53,439 nucleotides of DNA from NCBI GenBank assembly GCA_036351575.1, contig JAZBPJ010000096.1:1-53439 (forward strand), in the 5' to 3' direction. The notes under the pieces are model-generated. The model was not told the origin of the DNA and did no database searches. It saw only the letters and a list, made by a program, of their open reading frames with translations. This document shows positions 14,160 through 23,166 of the stretch, in pieces (position 1 is the stretch's first letter; each line of letters begins with the position of its first letter). Position numbers and translations under genes: made by a program. The stretch is from JABDPF01 sp036351575. Lineage in GTDB: Bacteria > Pseudomonadota > Gammaproteobacteria > Xanthomonadales > SZUA-36.

Positions 14160-14707
14160 GGCGACTCCAGGCTGACGGCCGGCGCTTCCCGCCCGCTGGC
14201 CAGTTCGATCTCGAAAAACGCGGCGTTGCGGAAACCGAAGGGGCGCGCCACCAGCATGGATGGAAAGCCTTCGACCAGGTTGTTGTTGTCGCGCACGCTG
14301 CCGTTGTAGTAGCGCCGCGCAAACTGCAGCTGGTCCTCGATTTGGACCAGGCTGTCATGCAGCTGCCGGAATCCTTCGCTGGCCTTCAGGTCCGGGTAGT
14401 CCTCGGCCAGCGCGAACAGGCGGCCGATGGAGCGCGAGAGCCCGGACTCCTGTCCGGCCCGTTCGGCTATTCCCAGGTCCGGGTTGGCCCGCAGTCGGGT
14501 CACGCGCTCCAGTACGCCGGATTCGTGCTTCATGTAACCCTTAACGGTGGACAGCAGGTTGGGGACCAGGTCGTAACGCTGCTGCAGTTGCACGTCGATA
14601 CCGGCCCAGGCCTCGCTGACCTGGTTCCTGAGCCGGACCAGCCGGTTATAGGTCCACACGGCCCAGGCGAGCAGGACAACGAGCACGGTGACGGTCAGCC
14701 AGGTCAT
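14156..14707 (-). CDS. lemA: LemA family protein
   Basis: 183-residue LemA protein: one N-terminal membrane helix (TWLTVTVLVVLLAWAVWTYNRLVRLRN) followed by the family's helical bundle, with VSEAWAGIDVQLQQRYDLVPNLLSTVKGY, QLQFARRYYNGSVRDNNNLVEGFPSMLVA and FEIE near the end. ATG at 14707 gives the standard N-terminus; an upstream ATG at 14848 would add 47 uncharacteristic residues overlapping DUF2461. It overlaps the DUF2207 gene by 4 bp. LemA is an envelope protein of unclear function. Confidence 0.93.
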   Translation of the reverse strand: MTWLTVTVLVVLLAWAVWTYNRLVRLRNQVSEAWAGIDVQLQQRYDLVPNLLSTVKGYMKHESGVLERVTRLRANPDLGIAERAGQESGLSRSIGRLFALAEDYPDLKASEGFRQLHDSLVQIEDQLQFARRYYNGSVRDNNNLVEGFPSMLVARPFGFRNAAFFEIELASGREAPAVSLESP

Positions 14708-14720
14708 GAAGATCCCCCTG

Positions 14721-15410
14721 TCAGAATGGAAGTTCCAGCGCATCGCAGATGAAACGCACCATCGGCGCGGCCAGGCGGAATCCCGCGGCGACCTCGTCGA
14801 CGAAAGCGGCGTCCCGGGCACGTTTCGCCGGCGTTTCCACGGCCACATAAAAACTCTTTTTGCGCAGATCGTTTACGTGCCTGTGGTCCGCATCGAAACC
14901 GCGCGGTGGGCGTTTCAGCTCTTCTCCGCGAATACCCCCGGAGGCCTGCAGCAGTTTCGCGTTCCGGATCCGGCCCCAGCTGCGCGCATTGTCGACGATA
15001 TGATTGCGGATGCGATTGAGCGCCGGGCCGGGCGGTTTCCACACACCGCCGCCGAAAAACAGGCCGTCCGGGTCGAGGTGAAGATAAAATCCCGGTGCGT
15101 GCGCGTCGCGTCCCGCCTCGTGCCTGAACTGCACGCCCGCGTGGGTCTTGTACGGCGATTTGTCCCTTGAAAACCGGGTGTCCCGGTAGATGCGAAACAT
15201 CGAGCCGCGGTGCGGACGCGGGTCGGCGACGTAATGCGGCGATATTTTTTTGAGCTGCGGCGCGATGCAGACGATGAACTCGCTGACGGGGTTGACGACC
15301 GATTCGCAGTAACGCGCCTTGTTGTCGTTGAACCAGTCGCGGTTGTTGTTTGTTCTCAGTTCTTCAAAAAAACGAAAAAAGTCATCGGGCAGGCCTTGAA
15401 AGCCGCTCAT
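14721..15410 (-). CDS. DUF2461 (TIGR02453) family protein
   Basis: 229-residue soluble protein with the DUF2461 signatures LPDDFFRFFEELRTNNNRDWFNDNKARYCESVVNP, then RIYRDTRFSRDKSPYKTHAGVQFRHEAG, GFYLHLDPDGLFFGGGVWKP and LKRPPRGFDADHRHVNDLRKKSFYV. The family is widespread and uncharacterised. It overlaps slp by 4 bp upstream and precedes lemA by 13 bp, so it belongs to the slp-lemA operon. Confidence 0.88.
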   Translation of the reverse strand: MSGFQGLPDDFFRFFEELRTNNNRDWFNDNKARYCESVVNPVSEFIVCIAPQLKKISPHYVADPRPHRGSMFRIYRDTRFSRDKSPYKTHAGVQFRHEAGRDAHAPGFYLHLDPDGLFFGGGVWKPPGPALNRIRNHIVDNARSWGRIRNAKLLQASGGIRGEELKRPPRGFDADHRHVNDLRKKSFYVAVETPAKRARDAAFVDEVAAGFRLAAPMVRFICDALELPF

Positions 15411-16018
15411 TGCGGCTTGGCTCCGTCGCTTTCTGCAGCGTCTTCACTGTTTACAACGGACGGATCCGGCAGCAGGGTTCTTGGTTCTGCCCAGCCATGC
15501 GTGCTGCCCATGGGGTAGCGGTATCTCCAATAGGGATGGTGGAAACCCCAGGGGTCGTAGAACCACGGGCTGTGAAAACCGCGGTAAACCACCACCTGGC
15601 GGCGTTTTTCCCACAGCACCAGGTTATCGACATCGACCACGGGGTATTGAAAGCTGAACTCTTCGACTTTGCCCACGCGGATGTTCCGGATCACGCCGGT
15701 CACGGTGATCTCGCGTCCCTTGCCGAACACCACCGGGTCCTGGAAACCGTCCTTGCAGGCAATGAAACGACCGTTGCTGAAATCTTCCTGCTCGGGCCGC
15801 AGGTAGCGGTCGAGCTGGCGGGAAAGCACCTCGAAACAGGTGCGGTCGCCGAGATTGGAAGCGCTCAGAATGAGGCCGCCCCAGCGCACCGAAGAGCCGA
15901 TCGACGCCGTGCCCGCCATGCGCGGCGATACGCTGGAAAATTCGCCCTGGATCTGTTCCGGCACCGTCGTGCAGGAAGCGACGGCCAGGGTCAGGGTCAG
16001 AACGGCGAGCAGGCGCAT
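15407..16018 (-). CDS. Slp family outer-membrane lipoprotein
   Basis: 203-residue lipoprotein. The signal peptide MRLLAVLTLTLAVASC has lipobox VASC at Cys16. The Slp-family body includes VRWGGLILSASNLGDRTCFEVLSRQLD, GRFIACKDGFQDPVVFGKGREITVTG and the C-terminal YPVVDVDNLVLWEK. A Tyr/Trp/Pro-rich tail (FHSPWFYDPWGFHHPYWRYRYP) follows, typical of gammaproteobacterial members. Slp is induced by starvation or stationary phase in E. coli. It starts an operon with DUF2461 and lemA; TAAAAT about 45 bp upstream could be a -10, but no good -35 was found. Confidence 0.88.
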   Translation of the reverse strand: MRLLAVLTLTLAVASCTTVPEQIQGEFSSVSPRMAGTASIGSSVRWGGLILSASNLGDRTCFEVLSRQLDRYLRPEQEDFSNGRFIACKDGFQDPVVFGKGREITVTGVIRNIRVGKVEEFSFQYPVVDVDNLVLWEKRRQVVVYRGFHSPWFYDPWGFHHPYWRYRYPMGSTHGWAEPRTLLPDPSVVNSEDAAESDGAKPQ

Positions 16019-16066
16019 GGCGTTATCCTCTTCGGTGGCTGAAGATTTGAAACTCTTGACCCTATT

Positions 16067-18055
16067 TTACCTGATACGGCTTTTTTTTGACTTGAATACG
16101 CCTACCGCCCGTTCCAGCTGGCTGACCGGCGGCGGTGACGGTGAATAGCGGCAGCGCGAATAGAGCGCCGCGATCCGGCCGATGATGTCGCGGTGTTCAG
16201 GCAATGCAAGCGAGGCCTCGTGGGCGACCTCCATCGGGCCCAGCGCCAGCGATGCCTTGAAACCCGATTTTTCCAGCAACTTCAGGAATTTCATCCAGGC
16301 GCGACGTGCGGGGTCTTTTTCCGCCGGCCCGCGGATACGCAGTACGATCGGCACGACGATCGCGGCGCTCACGGAGAGGGCGAGCAGGAGCACCAGGATC
16401 AGTGTGCCGGGCGTCATCGATTTCAGCCCGAGCCCGGCAAACAGCTCCGCCTGCCGGCGCGCACCGTACTCGATGACCCAGTCGTTCCAGCGCTGCTGAA
16501 CGATGTCGACACTGTTTTTCATGTCGCGCAGCCAGGGGAAATCGAGCATGAAACGCGGCCCCTCGACGGCGCTGAGCGAACCGCTTTCGATGCGCGAGGG
16601 CGAGACCGCGGCTGTCGGGTCCACGGCGACCCAGCCTTCGCCTTGCAGCCAGACCTCCGCCCAGGCGTGGGCATCGGACTGGCGCACCAGCATGTAGCCG
16701 CCCGCTTCGTTGTAAAAACCGCCCATGTAACCGGTCACGATGCGCGCGGGAATGCCCGCCATGCGCATCATCACCGCGAACGAGGAGGCGTAGTGCTCAC
16801 AGAAGCCGGCCTGGCTGTCGAACAGGAATTCATCCACCGTGTGCCGCCCCAGCAGGGGCGGATTCAGCGTGTAACGGAACGGGTCCCGGCTGAAGTACCG
16901 GTAGGCCCGCGCGACGATATCCCGGTCCGGCAGGCCTTCCTCGCGCCAGTTCTCGATCAAGCGCCGCGTGCGGGGGTTGAAATCCTCGGGAAGATCGAGC
17001 GCGGTCAGCCGAAGCTCGTAGGCCAGCGACTCGGGTTGGTCCCTGAAATCCGGGTTCGAGACCATCTCGTATTCGAACAGCTGCAGCACGGGGTCCCGGC
17101 GCACGATCCGGAAGTCCATCATGATGGTCGAGTTCTGCGGTGAGGCGGTGGGATAGTCCAGCGCGAACAGGGACTTGCGCTCGTTGGGCTCGAGCTGGAC
17201 CGTGTATCGATAGACGCCCGCTCCGCTGTCGTCTGGAAGTGCGGCCGCCTCGAGGTGGCGGCTGTAAAAACTGTCGCGCCAGGTCTGCCCGTCAAAATCC
17301 CAGAACACCGGTCCGCGCCAGTAGCGTTCAGACGGCGGGGGAACAGGGCCGTCGAACTTGATGCGAAACGCCGGGCTGTCGTCCATGAACAGTTCCTGGA
17401 TGCTTCCCGGGGTCATCGAGTCGGAGAGTCCGCTCTTGGAATCGAGCGTCGTTTCGGGAATGCCCCAGAGCGGGCTGGAAAGCCGCGGGAACAGCAGGAA
17501 GAAAACAAGGCCGGTCGGTATGGCCAACGCCAGCAGCCGCATGCTGAAACCCAGTTCGGAGGCGACGGATGCGCGTATTTTCGGCGGCTGCTCGCCACTG
17601 TGCAGCCAGGTTTCGGCGCGCTGCAGGTGCACCAGCGCGGCCATGGCGAGCAGAACCACGACCGCACCATAGAACGGCATGATAATTTTCTGTACGAACA
17701 GAAACTGGGTGGCGCAGAGGAACAGGCTGAAGCTGACGACCAGGCGTGCGTCGCGAATGCGATAGCACTCGATCAGTTTCATCGCCAGCATCACCGCGAG
17801 CAGGCTCACGGCGGCGCGGCGGCCGGAGAGGTTGCCATAGGAAAAAAACAGGCTGGCCAGCGCCAGGGCGGTAAGCCCGTGCCTGATCCACGACGGCAAC
17901 TGCGGCCAGTTTTGAGCGTCGGCAGCAAGCCGCCAGGCCAGCGGCGCCAGCGCAAACACGGCCACGATGGGCGGCATGCGGATCAACTGGGGCAGAAGGG
18001 CCACCGTGAACGTGGCTATAACCCAGCGCATGGTGTTGGTCGAGAGGCCGTTCAT
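16067..18055 (-). CDS. tgpA: TgpA-like transglutaminase membrane protein (DUF3488)
   Basis: 662-residue protein. The N-terminal DUF3488 region has about five transmembrane segments (to about residue 195). A periplasmic transglutaminase-like domain carries the triad in QAGFCEHYASSFAVMMRMAGIPARIVTGYMGG (Cys), SDAHAWAEVWLQGEGW (His) and VDPTAA (Asp). A last membrane helix (TLILVLLLALSVSAAIVVPIVLRI) and a DUF4129-like tail follow. TgpA of Pseudomonas is needed for viability and acts in the periplasm. The start overlaps the end of the DUF58 gene by 4 bp; moxR-DUF58-tgpA is the standard order. Confidence 0.93.
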   Translation of the reverse strand: MNGLSTNTMRWVIATFTVALLPQLIRMPPIVAVFALAPLAWRLAADAQNWPQLPSWIRHGLTALALASLFFSYGNLSGRRAAVSLLAVMLAMKLIECYRIRDARLVVSFSLFLCATQFLFVQKIIMPFYGAVVVLLAMAALVHLQRAETWLHSGEQPPKIRASVASELGFSMRLLALAIPTGLVFFLLFPRLSSPLWGIPETTLDSKSGLSDSMTPGSIQELFMDDSPAFRIKFDGPVPPPSERYWRGPVFWDFDGQTWRDSFYSRHLEAAALPDDSGAGVYRYTVQLEPNERKSLFALDYPTASPQNSTIMMDFRIVRRDPVLQLFEYEMVSNPDFRDQPESLAYELRLTALDLPEDFNPRTRRLIENWREEGLPDRDIVARAYRYFSRDPFRYTLNPPLLGRHTVDEFLFDSQAGFCEHYASSFAVMMRMAGIPARIVTGYMGGFYNEAGGYMLVRQSDAHAWAEVWLQGEGWVAVDPTAAVSPSRIESGSLSAVEGPRFMLDFPWLRDMKNSVDIVQQRWNDWVIEYGARRQAELFAGLGLKSMTPGTLILVLLLALSVSAAIVVPIVLRIRGPAEKDPARRAWMKFLKLLEKSGFKASLALGPMEVAHEASLALPEHRDIIGRIAALYSRCRYSPSPPPVSQLERAVGVFKSKKSRIR

Positions 18056-19029
18056 TTTTCAAACAGCGCCAGGATTTCAAGACAGGCGTCACGGTGTTCG
18101 TCGCCCAGGTCGGCAGGCAGCGCGGCGCCCGGCATTTCAAGGCTGTACGGGATCTGGCGTCGTTCCGCGCGCAAGACCCATGCCGTCAGGATGGACAGCT
18201 TCTTTTCGGTGTCACCCCCGCCCATCAGGTACCAGTTGAGTTCACAGGATTCCTCGCTGGGGTTTTCCATCTGGCGTGAATAGAGCTTTTCGTGCCGCGC
18301 GCTGGTGCGCCAGGCGATCTGGCGCAGGGGGTCGCCTGGCTTGTATTCGCGCAATCCGTGAAAATCGTCGCCTTCGCCGCGGCGCGTCGCACCCTGGTCA
18401 CCGCGACCCAGCCTGGGCAGTTCGGGTGCGTTCGTCGCCGGTTCCGGGTAAACCAGGCAGCGGGTTCGCGGCACCACGACGGACCAGGCGCGGAACAGGC
18501 CCAGCGGAAAGCGGGTTTCCAGCCGGAACGGGTCCATTTCCATCCAGCCGCGCAAGGCGGTCTGCTGCGGCACCTCCAGTGCGCGCGTGCTTTGCGGGCC
18601 GATATCGCCGCAATCGCGGCCTTCATCGGTAAAGGCGGTTACGGCAAAGCGGTTGTGATCGTCGTTATTGCGCAGCATGACCCGGAATTTTGCGATTTCC
18701 CCGGCAAATACCGGCTTGGCGATGATGCCGTGCACGCCAAGCCCGGCCATGTTGCGATAAGCCAGCAGCGAGGAGAGCAGGGCGATCGAGGACAGGAGGA
18801 ACCCCAGCATCAGCGTCATGTTGTTATTGAAATTCAAGCCGCCGACAAGCGTAAGCGCGAGCAGGACGCCGAACCACAAACCGAAGCGGCTCGGCATCAC
18901 GAAGATGTGCCGGTATTCCAGCGTATGCGGAAGAGCGGTGATGCCGCGGCGGGTGCGCACGCGGTCCATCAGCCAGCGGTCCAGGCGACTGGTGACGGAG
19001 TCGAAGCCGGTGAGGGCGGTCGTATTCAC
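18052..19029 (-). CDS. DUF58 domain protein
   Basis: 325-residue protein with two N-terminal membrane helices (FGLWFGVLLALTLVGGLNF and MTLMLGFLLSSIALLSSLLAY) and a C-terminal DUF58/vWA-like segment with the family motif GDDFHGLREYKPGDPLRQIAWRTSARHEKLYSRQME. The start is taken as GTG at 19029, 5 bp after the moxR stop (AGGGCC upstream); the long upstream extension overlapping moxR is not family-like. It lies between moxR and tgpA and probably works with the MoxR ATPase on envelope complexes. Confidence 0.88.
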   Translation of the reverse strand: MNTTALTGFDSVTSRLDRWLMDRVRTRRGITALPHTLEYRHIFVMPSRFGLWFGVLLALTLVGGLNFNNNMTLMLGFLLSSIALLSSLLAYRNMAGLGVHGIIAKPVFAGEIAKFRVMLRNNDDHNRFAVTAFTDEGRDCGDIGPQSTRALEVPQQTALRGWMEMDPFRLETRFPLGLFRAWSVVVPRTRCLVYPEPATNAPELPRLGRGDQGATRRGEGDDFHGLREYKPGDPLRQIAWRTSARHEKLYSRQMENPSEESCELNWYLMGGGDTEKKLSILTAWVLRAERRQIPYSLEMPGAALPADLGDEHRDACLEILALFEK

Positions 19030-19034
19030 GGCCC

Positions 19035-19958
19035 TCAGGGAATGGGTACCTGCTCGAGGAGCTCCCGAACCTGGTTGCCGACGTCCTGGCTGTAGCCGGA
19101 TGAACTGAGCCGGTGCCGGGCCAGTGCGGGAAATACGCTCTTGACGTCCTCGGGTATCACGTGGTCCCGGCCGGCCAGGAAGGCATGTGCCCGGCTGGCG
19201 GCCAGCAGCGCGAGACCGGCACGCGGCGAAAGTCCTGACTCGAACCACCGTTCGTCCCGCGTTTCGGCCAGCAGCGTCTGCACGTAGTCGAGCAGGTTGT
19301 CGCTCACGTGCACCGCATCGCAATCGGCCTGCAGCGCGCGGATCTCTTCCGGCGTGAGCATCTGCCCGGTGGCGGCCAGCATCTTCGCCCGGTCCTCGGA
19401 AATCAGCAGCGAACGCTCCGCGGCCGGGTCCGGGTAGCCGATGGAGAAACTCAGCAGGAATCGGTCCAGCTGCGAATCGGGCAAGGGAAAGGTGCCGATC
19501 AGGTCCAGCGGGTTCTGTGTCGCCATCACGAAAAACGGATCGGGCAGGCGGTGCGTCTCGTTTTCGATCGTGACCTGGCGCTCGGCCATGCCCTCCAGCA
19601 GGGCACTTTGCGTTTTCGGAGTGGCGCGGTTGATCTCATCGGCCAGTATCACCTGCGAAAAAATCGGGCCCGGGTGAAATTCAAAGCGGTCTTTTTCGCG
19701 CTTGTATATCGATACGCCCAGGATATCGGCGGGCAGCAGGTCGCTGGTGAACTGGATGCGCTGGTAATCCGTGCCGATGACGCGGGCCATCGCGTGGGCA
19801 AGGGTCGTTTTGCCGACGCCGGGGACATCCTCGATCAGGAGATGACCCCTGGCCAGCAGGCAACAGAAAGCCAGGTTCACCTGGCGGTCCTTGCCCAGGA
19901 GAATGTGGTTTACGACGGCCTGTGCTTCCTGCAATCGGTGCAGTCGATTATCTGTCAC
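19035..19958 (-). CDS. MoxR family AAA+ ATPase
   Basis: 307-residue MoxR-type AAA+ chaperone: Walker A EDVPGVGKTTLAHAMAR, FTSDLLPADILGVSIY, Walker B region SQVILADEINRATPKTQSALLEGMAERQVTIEN, sensor I FFVMATQNPLDLIGTFPLPDSQLDRF and a C-terminal lid (SPRAGLALLAASRAHAFLAGRDHVIPEDVKSVFPALARHRL). Such ATPases are encoded with DUF58 and TgpA proteins and are thought to assist assembly of metal or envelope complexes. It is first in the operon; about 100 bp separates it from fadE. Confidence 0.92.
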   Translation of the reverse strand: MTDNRLHRLQEAQAVVNHILLGKDRQVNLAFCCLLARGHLLIEDVPGVGKTTLAHAMARVIGTDYQRIQFTSDLLPADILGVSIYKREKDRFEFHPGPIFSQVILADEINRATPKTQSALLEGMAERQVTIENETHRLPDPFFVMATQNPLDLIGTFPLPDSQLDRFLLSFSIGYPDPAAERSLLISEDRAKMLAATGQMLTPEEIRALQADCDAVHVSDNLLDYVQTLLAETRDERWFESGLSPRAGLALLAASRAHAFLAGRDHVIPEDVKSVFPALARHRLSSSGYSQDVGNQVRELLEQVPIP

Positions 19959-20058
19959 GTTACGCGTCCCCGCTCATCCGGTTCAATCGTTGCCCGGTGT
20001 CTGCGCGAGTATAGCGAAAATGCGGCGGGGTTTCGCAGGCTTCGAACGGCATCGGCCT

Positions 20059-22509
20059 TCAGCTGTCCGCCGGGTTCCCGCAGGGATTCTCGACCGCTTC
20101 GCGCGGAAAGGCGTCTACCTCGATGACCGCGCGCGCCGCCTCCTGGGCCAGCCGGACGGTGGTTGCCTGCTCCTCGGTTATGACACCGCTCTCGACGGCT
20201 TTCTGCACCAGTTCCCGGTGGTTCTCCCAGGTGACGGGCTGCTTCAAAGCATTCTTGACGGCGCTTTCCGCACGGCTGGCCATCAGCACCAGGTGGAACG
20301 CGGTGTGCACCTGGCCGCAGGCGTCTTCCTGGTCCGAGACATAGACCCCGGAAACGAGCCGGTCACGGGATTCGTTTTCGCTGAGCAGGATGGCCGCGGC
20401 ATCCTTCGTGGTGCGGTCGGCCGGTGGCCTGTAACTGGGTCCGTAGGGAAACAGCAGCCACTTCACGACTCCGCCCACCAGCGGTATGGGAAAATTCTGC
20501 AAAACGCCGCGCAGACTTTCCTGCACCGTGTACAGGCTGTCATCCATGGCCCACTGCAGCAGCGGCAGGTCTTCTTCCGGCCTGCCGTCGTCTTCGAAAC
20601 GCTTCAGCACGGCCGAACCCAGGTACAGGTGGATCAGCGCATCGGCCAGGCGGCCGGACAGGATTTCGCGGAATTTGAAGTTTTTGCCCAGCGCCACCAG
20701 CACCAGGTCGGAAACGAAGCAGAAAGCCGCGGCCATGCGGGTCATGCTGCGGAAATAGTGAGCCGTCGGCCCCTTGACGGGCGGCCGGGTCGCGCCGCCG
20801 CGCGTCAGGCCCAGCATCAGCGAGCGCACGAGGTTGCTGATGGCGTATCCGACGTGTTTGAACAACGCGCGGTCGAAGGTCTTGCGCGCGCCCGGGCTCG
20901 GATCACGCGCCGACGTCATCTCCTTGAGCAGCCACGGGTGGGCGCGGACGGCGCCCTGTCCGAAAATGATCAGGGAGCGGGTCAGGATATTGGCTCCTTC
21001 CACGGTGATCGCGATGGGCAGGGATTCGTAAGCGTGCGACAGGTAGTTCCCCGGACCGGTGCTGACACCCTTGCCGCCGTGGATATCCATGGCGTCGTTG
21101 ATGCACTGGCGGTTCGCCTCGGTAAGGTGGTACTTGAGTATGGCCGAGAGGATGCCTGGGCGTTCGCCCTGGTCCAGCGCAACCAGGGTCAGCCGACGCG
21201 CCGCATCCATGCGGTAGGTGCGCCCGGCAATGCGCGCCAGGGGCTCCTGGATGCCTTCGAAAAACCCGATCGGCATGTCGAACTGCTTGCGGATACGCGC
21301 ATAGGCGCCGGACATCAGAGCGGCCATCTTGCCGCCTGCGGCGCCCGTGGCCGGCAGGGAAATCGCTCTTCCGGAGGCCAGGCACTGCATCAGCATGCGC
21401 CAGCCCAGGCCGATGCACTGCTGCCCGCCGATGACCTGGTCCAGCGGAATGAACACGTCGCTGCCGCGCGTCGGGCCGTTCATGAACGTGGCGCCGACCG
21501 GCAGGTGACGATCGCCGATTTCCACGCCGGGCAAATCGGTCGGCACCAGCGCGCAGGTGATACCCAGTTCCTTTTTTGAACCGAGCAGTCCGTCCGGGTC
21601 CCGCGCCTTGAATGCAAGCCCGAGCAATGTCGCGACCGGGGCCAGCGTGATGTAGCGCTTGTTCCAGTTCAGCCGAAAGCCGAGTACCTTTTTGCCGTCG
21701 ACTTCCTGTTCGCAGACGACGCCCGTGTCGACCATGCTGCCGGCGGCGTCTGAGCCCGCGGTGGATGACGTCAGCGCGAAGCAGGGGACTTCCTCACCGC
21801 TCGCCAGGCGCGGCAGGTAGTGGTTTTTCTGTTCTTCTGTTCCATAGTGCAGCAGCAGTTCGCCGGGGCCGAGGGAGTTGGGAACCATGACCGTGATCGC
21901 GGCGGTCAGGTTGCGCGAGGCGATTTTCATGACCGCCTCGGCGTGGGCCTGCGCCGAAAAACCCAGCCCGCCGTATTCTTTCGGGATGATCATGCCGAAC
22001 ATGCGTTTTTCGAGAATGAAGTCCCACAGTTCATCGGGCAGGCGACGGCGTTCCTCGCTGATCTCCCAGCTGTGCAGGCGCCGGCAGAGTTCTTCAACGG
22101 GGCCGTCGATAAAGGCGCGTTCCTCCTCGGTGAGAGAGGGGGCCGGGACTTTCAGCAGTTCTTTCCAGCGCGGCCGCCCGGAAAAAATTTCGGCATCCCA
22201 CCAGACGGTTCCGGCATCCAGGGCTTCCTGTTCCGTTTCCGAGATGCGGGGAAGGAGTTTGCGGAATATGCTGAACAGCCGGTCACTGATCAGCAGGCGG
22301 CGCAGCGGCGTGATGGAAAAGCCCAGCAGCACGGTGGCGATGATCCCGTGCGACCAGCGGAACCAGCTCGGTACATCGAGCGGTATGCGGAACCAGGTCC
22401 AGAGAACGGTCACGACCACCATGAACAGCATCGCGACCAACAGCGGCACGCGCTTGTACGCCAGGACCAGGAGGGTCAGAACGAGGATGAGAAGATAGAC
22501 GGTATCCAT
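20059..22509 (-). CDS. fadE: Acyl-CoA dehydrogenase FadE
   Basis: 816-residue FadE-type acyl-CoA dehydrogenase, close to the 814 residues of the E. coli enzyme, catalysing the first step of beta-oxidation. Two N-terminal membrane segments (TVYLLILVLTLLVLAYKRVPLLVAMLFMVVVTVLW) are followed by the dehydrogenase core: IIPKEYGGLGFSAQAHAEAV, PCFALTSSTAGSDA, GATFMNGPTRGSDVFIPLD and YRMDAARRLTLVALDQGERPGILSAILKYHLTE. The FadE-specific C-terminal domain follows. ATG at 22509 is chosen because AGGAGAG lies 6 bp upstream. fadJ-fadI and fadD lie elsewhere in the window. It is divergent from ndk. Confidence 0.95.
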   Translation of the reverse strand: MDTVYLLILVLTLLVLAYKRVPLLVAMLFMVVVTVLWTWFRIPLDVPSWFRWSHGIIATVLLGFSITPLRRLLISDRLFSIFRKLLPRISETEQEALDAGTVWWDAEIFSGRPRWKELLKVPAPSLTEEERAFIDGPVEELCRRLHSWEISEERRRLPDELWDFILEKRMFGMIIPKEYGGLGFSAQAHAEAVMKIASRNLTAAITVMVPNSLGPGELLLHYGTEEQKNHYLPRLASGEEVPCFALTSSTAGSDAAGSMVDTGVVCEQEVDGKKVLGFRLNWNKRYITLAPVATLLGLAFKARDPDGLLGSKKELGITCALVPTDLPGVEIGDRHLPVGATFMNGPTRGSDVFIPLDQVIGGQQCIGLGWRMLMQCLASGRAISLPATGAAGGKMAALMSGAYARIRKQFDMPIGFFEGIQEPLARIAGRTYRMDAARRLTLVALDQGERPGILSAILKYHLTEANRQCINDAMDIHGGKGVSTGPGNYLSHAYESLPIAITVEGANILTRSLIIFGQGAVRAHPWLLKEMTSARDPSPGARKTFDRALFKHVGYAISNLVRSLMLGLTRGGATRPPVKGPTAHYFRSMTRMAAAFCFVSDLVLVALGKNFKFREILSGRLADALIHLYLGSAVLKRFEDDGRPEEDLPLLQWAMDDSLYTVQESLRGVLQNFPIPLVGGVVKWLLFPYGPSYRPPADRTTKDAAAILLSENESRDRLVSGVYVSDQEDACGQVHTAFHLVLMASRAESAVKNALKQPVTWENHRELVQKAVESGVITEEQATTVRLAQEAARAVIEVDAFPREAVENPCGNPADS

Positions 22510-22722
22510 TCGAGTCTCTCCTGCGGGGGCGCCCTGGGTCAGTGAAAAGTCCGCTTGCGGCTCATCATAGGGGCGCACCATTCGAAGGGCAAGACGGGGC
22601 AGTGAGCGATTGCGCCGCAGCGGTCGAATCCTTAAAATTAATCAATTGTGCCAAGCCCACGAGCTTGAATTTTCGTTTTTTATAAAACATATTTATTTCA
22701 TATATTTACAAGGAGTCTTTAA

Positions 22723-23148
22723 GTGGCTATTGAAAGAACCCTGTCTATCGTCAAACCGGACGCGGTGGCGAAAAACGTCATCGGCGAGATTTACAGCCGC
22801 TTCGAGAAAGCCGGATTGAAAATTGTCGCCGCCAAGATGAAGCAGTTGACGGTCGACGATGCCCGGCGATTTTATGCCGTGCATGAAGGCAAGCCGTTTT
22901 ACGATGACCTGGTGACGTTCATGACCTCCGGCCCGGTGATGATCCAGGTGCTCGAAGGCGAGAGCGCGATTGCAAAGAACCGTGAACTGATGGGTGCGAC
23001 CAATCCGCAGGACGCCGCGCCCGGCACGATCCGCGCCGATTTCGCCAGGAGCATCGATGCCAACGCCGTGCACGGCTCCGACGCGCCGGAAACCGCGGCC
23101 TATGAAATCGGCGTGTTCTTCAGCGAAGACGAAATCGTCTCACGCTGA
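22723..23148 (+). CDS. ndk: Nucleoside diphosphate kinase
   Basis: 141-residue enzyme that transfers the gamma phosphate from ATP to NDPs. ERTLSIVKPDAVAKNVIG opens the fold, and the phosphorylated His117 lies in SIDANAVHGSDAPETAAYEI. The length and motifs are standard. The start is GTG at 22723, preceded by a good AGGAG (22711-22715). The upstream 22620-22710 stretch is notably AT-rich compared with the window and probably holds the promoters of ndk and the divergent fadE. It leads the rlmN-pilW-rodZ-hisS cluster. Confidence 0.97.
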   Translation: MAIERTLSIVKPDAVAKNVIGEIYSRFEKAGLKIVAAKMKQLTVDDARRFYAVHEGKPFYDDLVTFMTSGPVMIQVLEGESAIAKNRELMGATNPQDAAPGTIRADFARSIDANAVHGSDAPETAAYEIGVFFSEDEIVSR

Positions 23149-23166
23149 GCAGGGCTGGATATCGTC

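Noticed and set aside
19891..21579. 562-codon open frame on the plus strand
   Set aside because: Antisense to fadE, whose motifs are certain; the translation is rich in Arg/Gln/His/Gly with no recognisable domain, as expected for GC-rich shadow frames.
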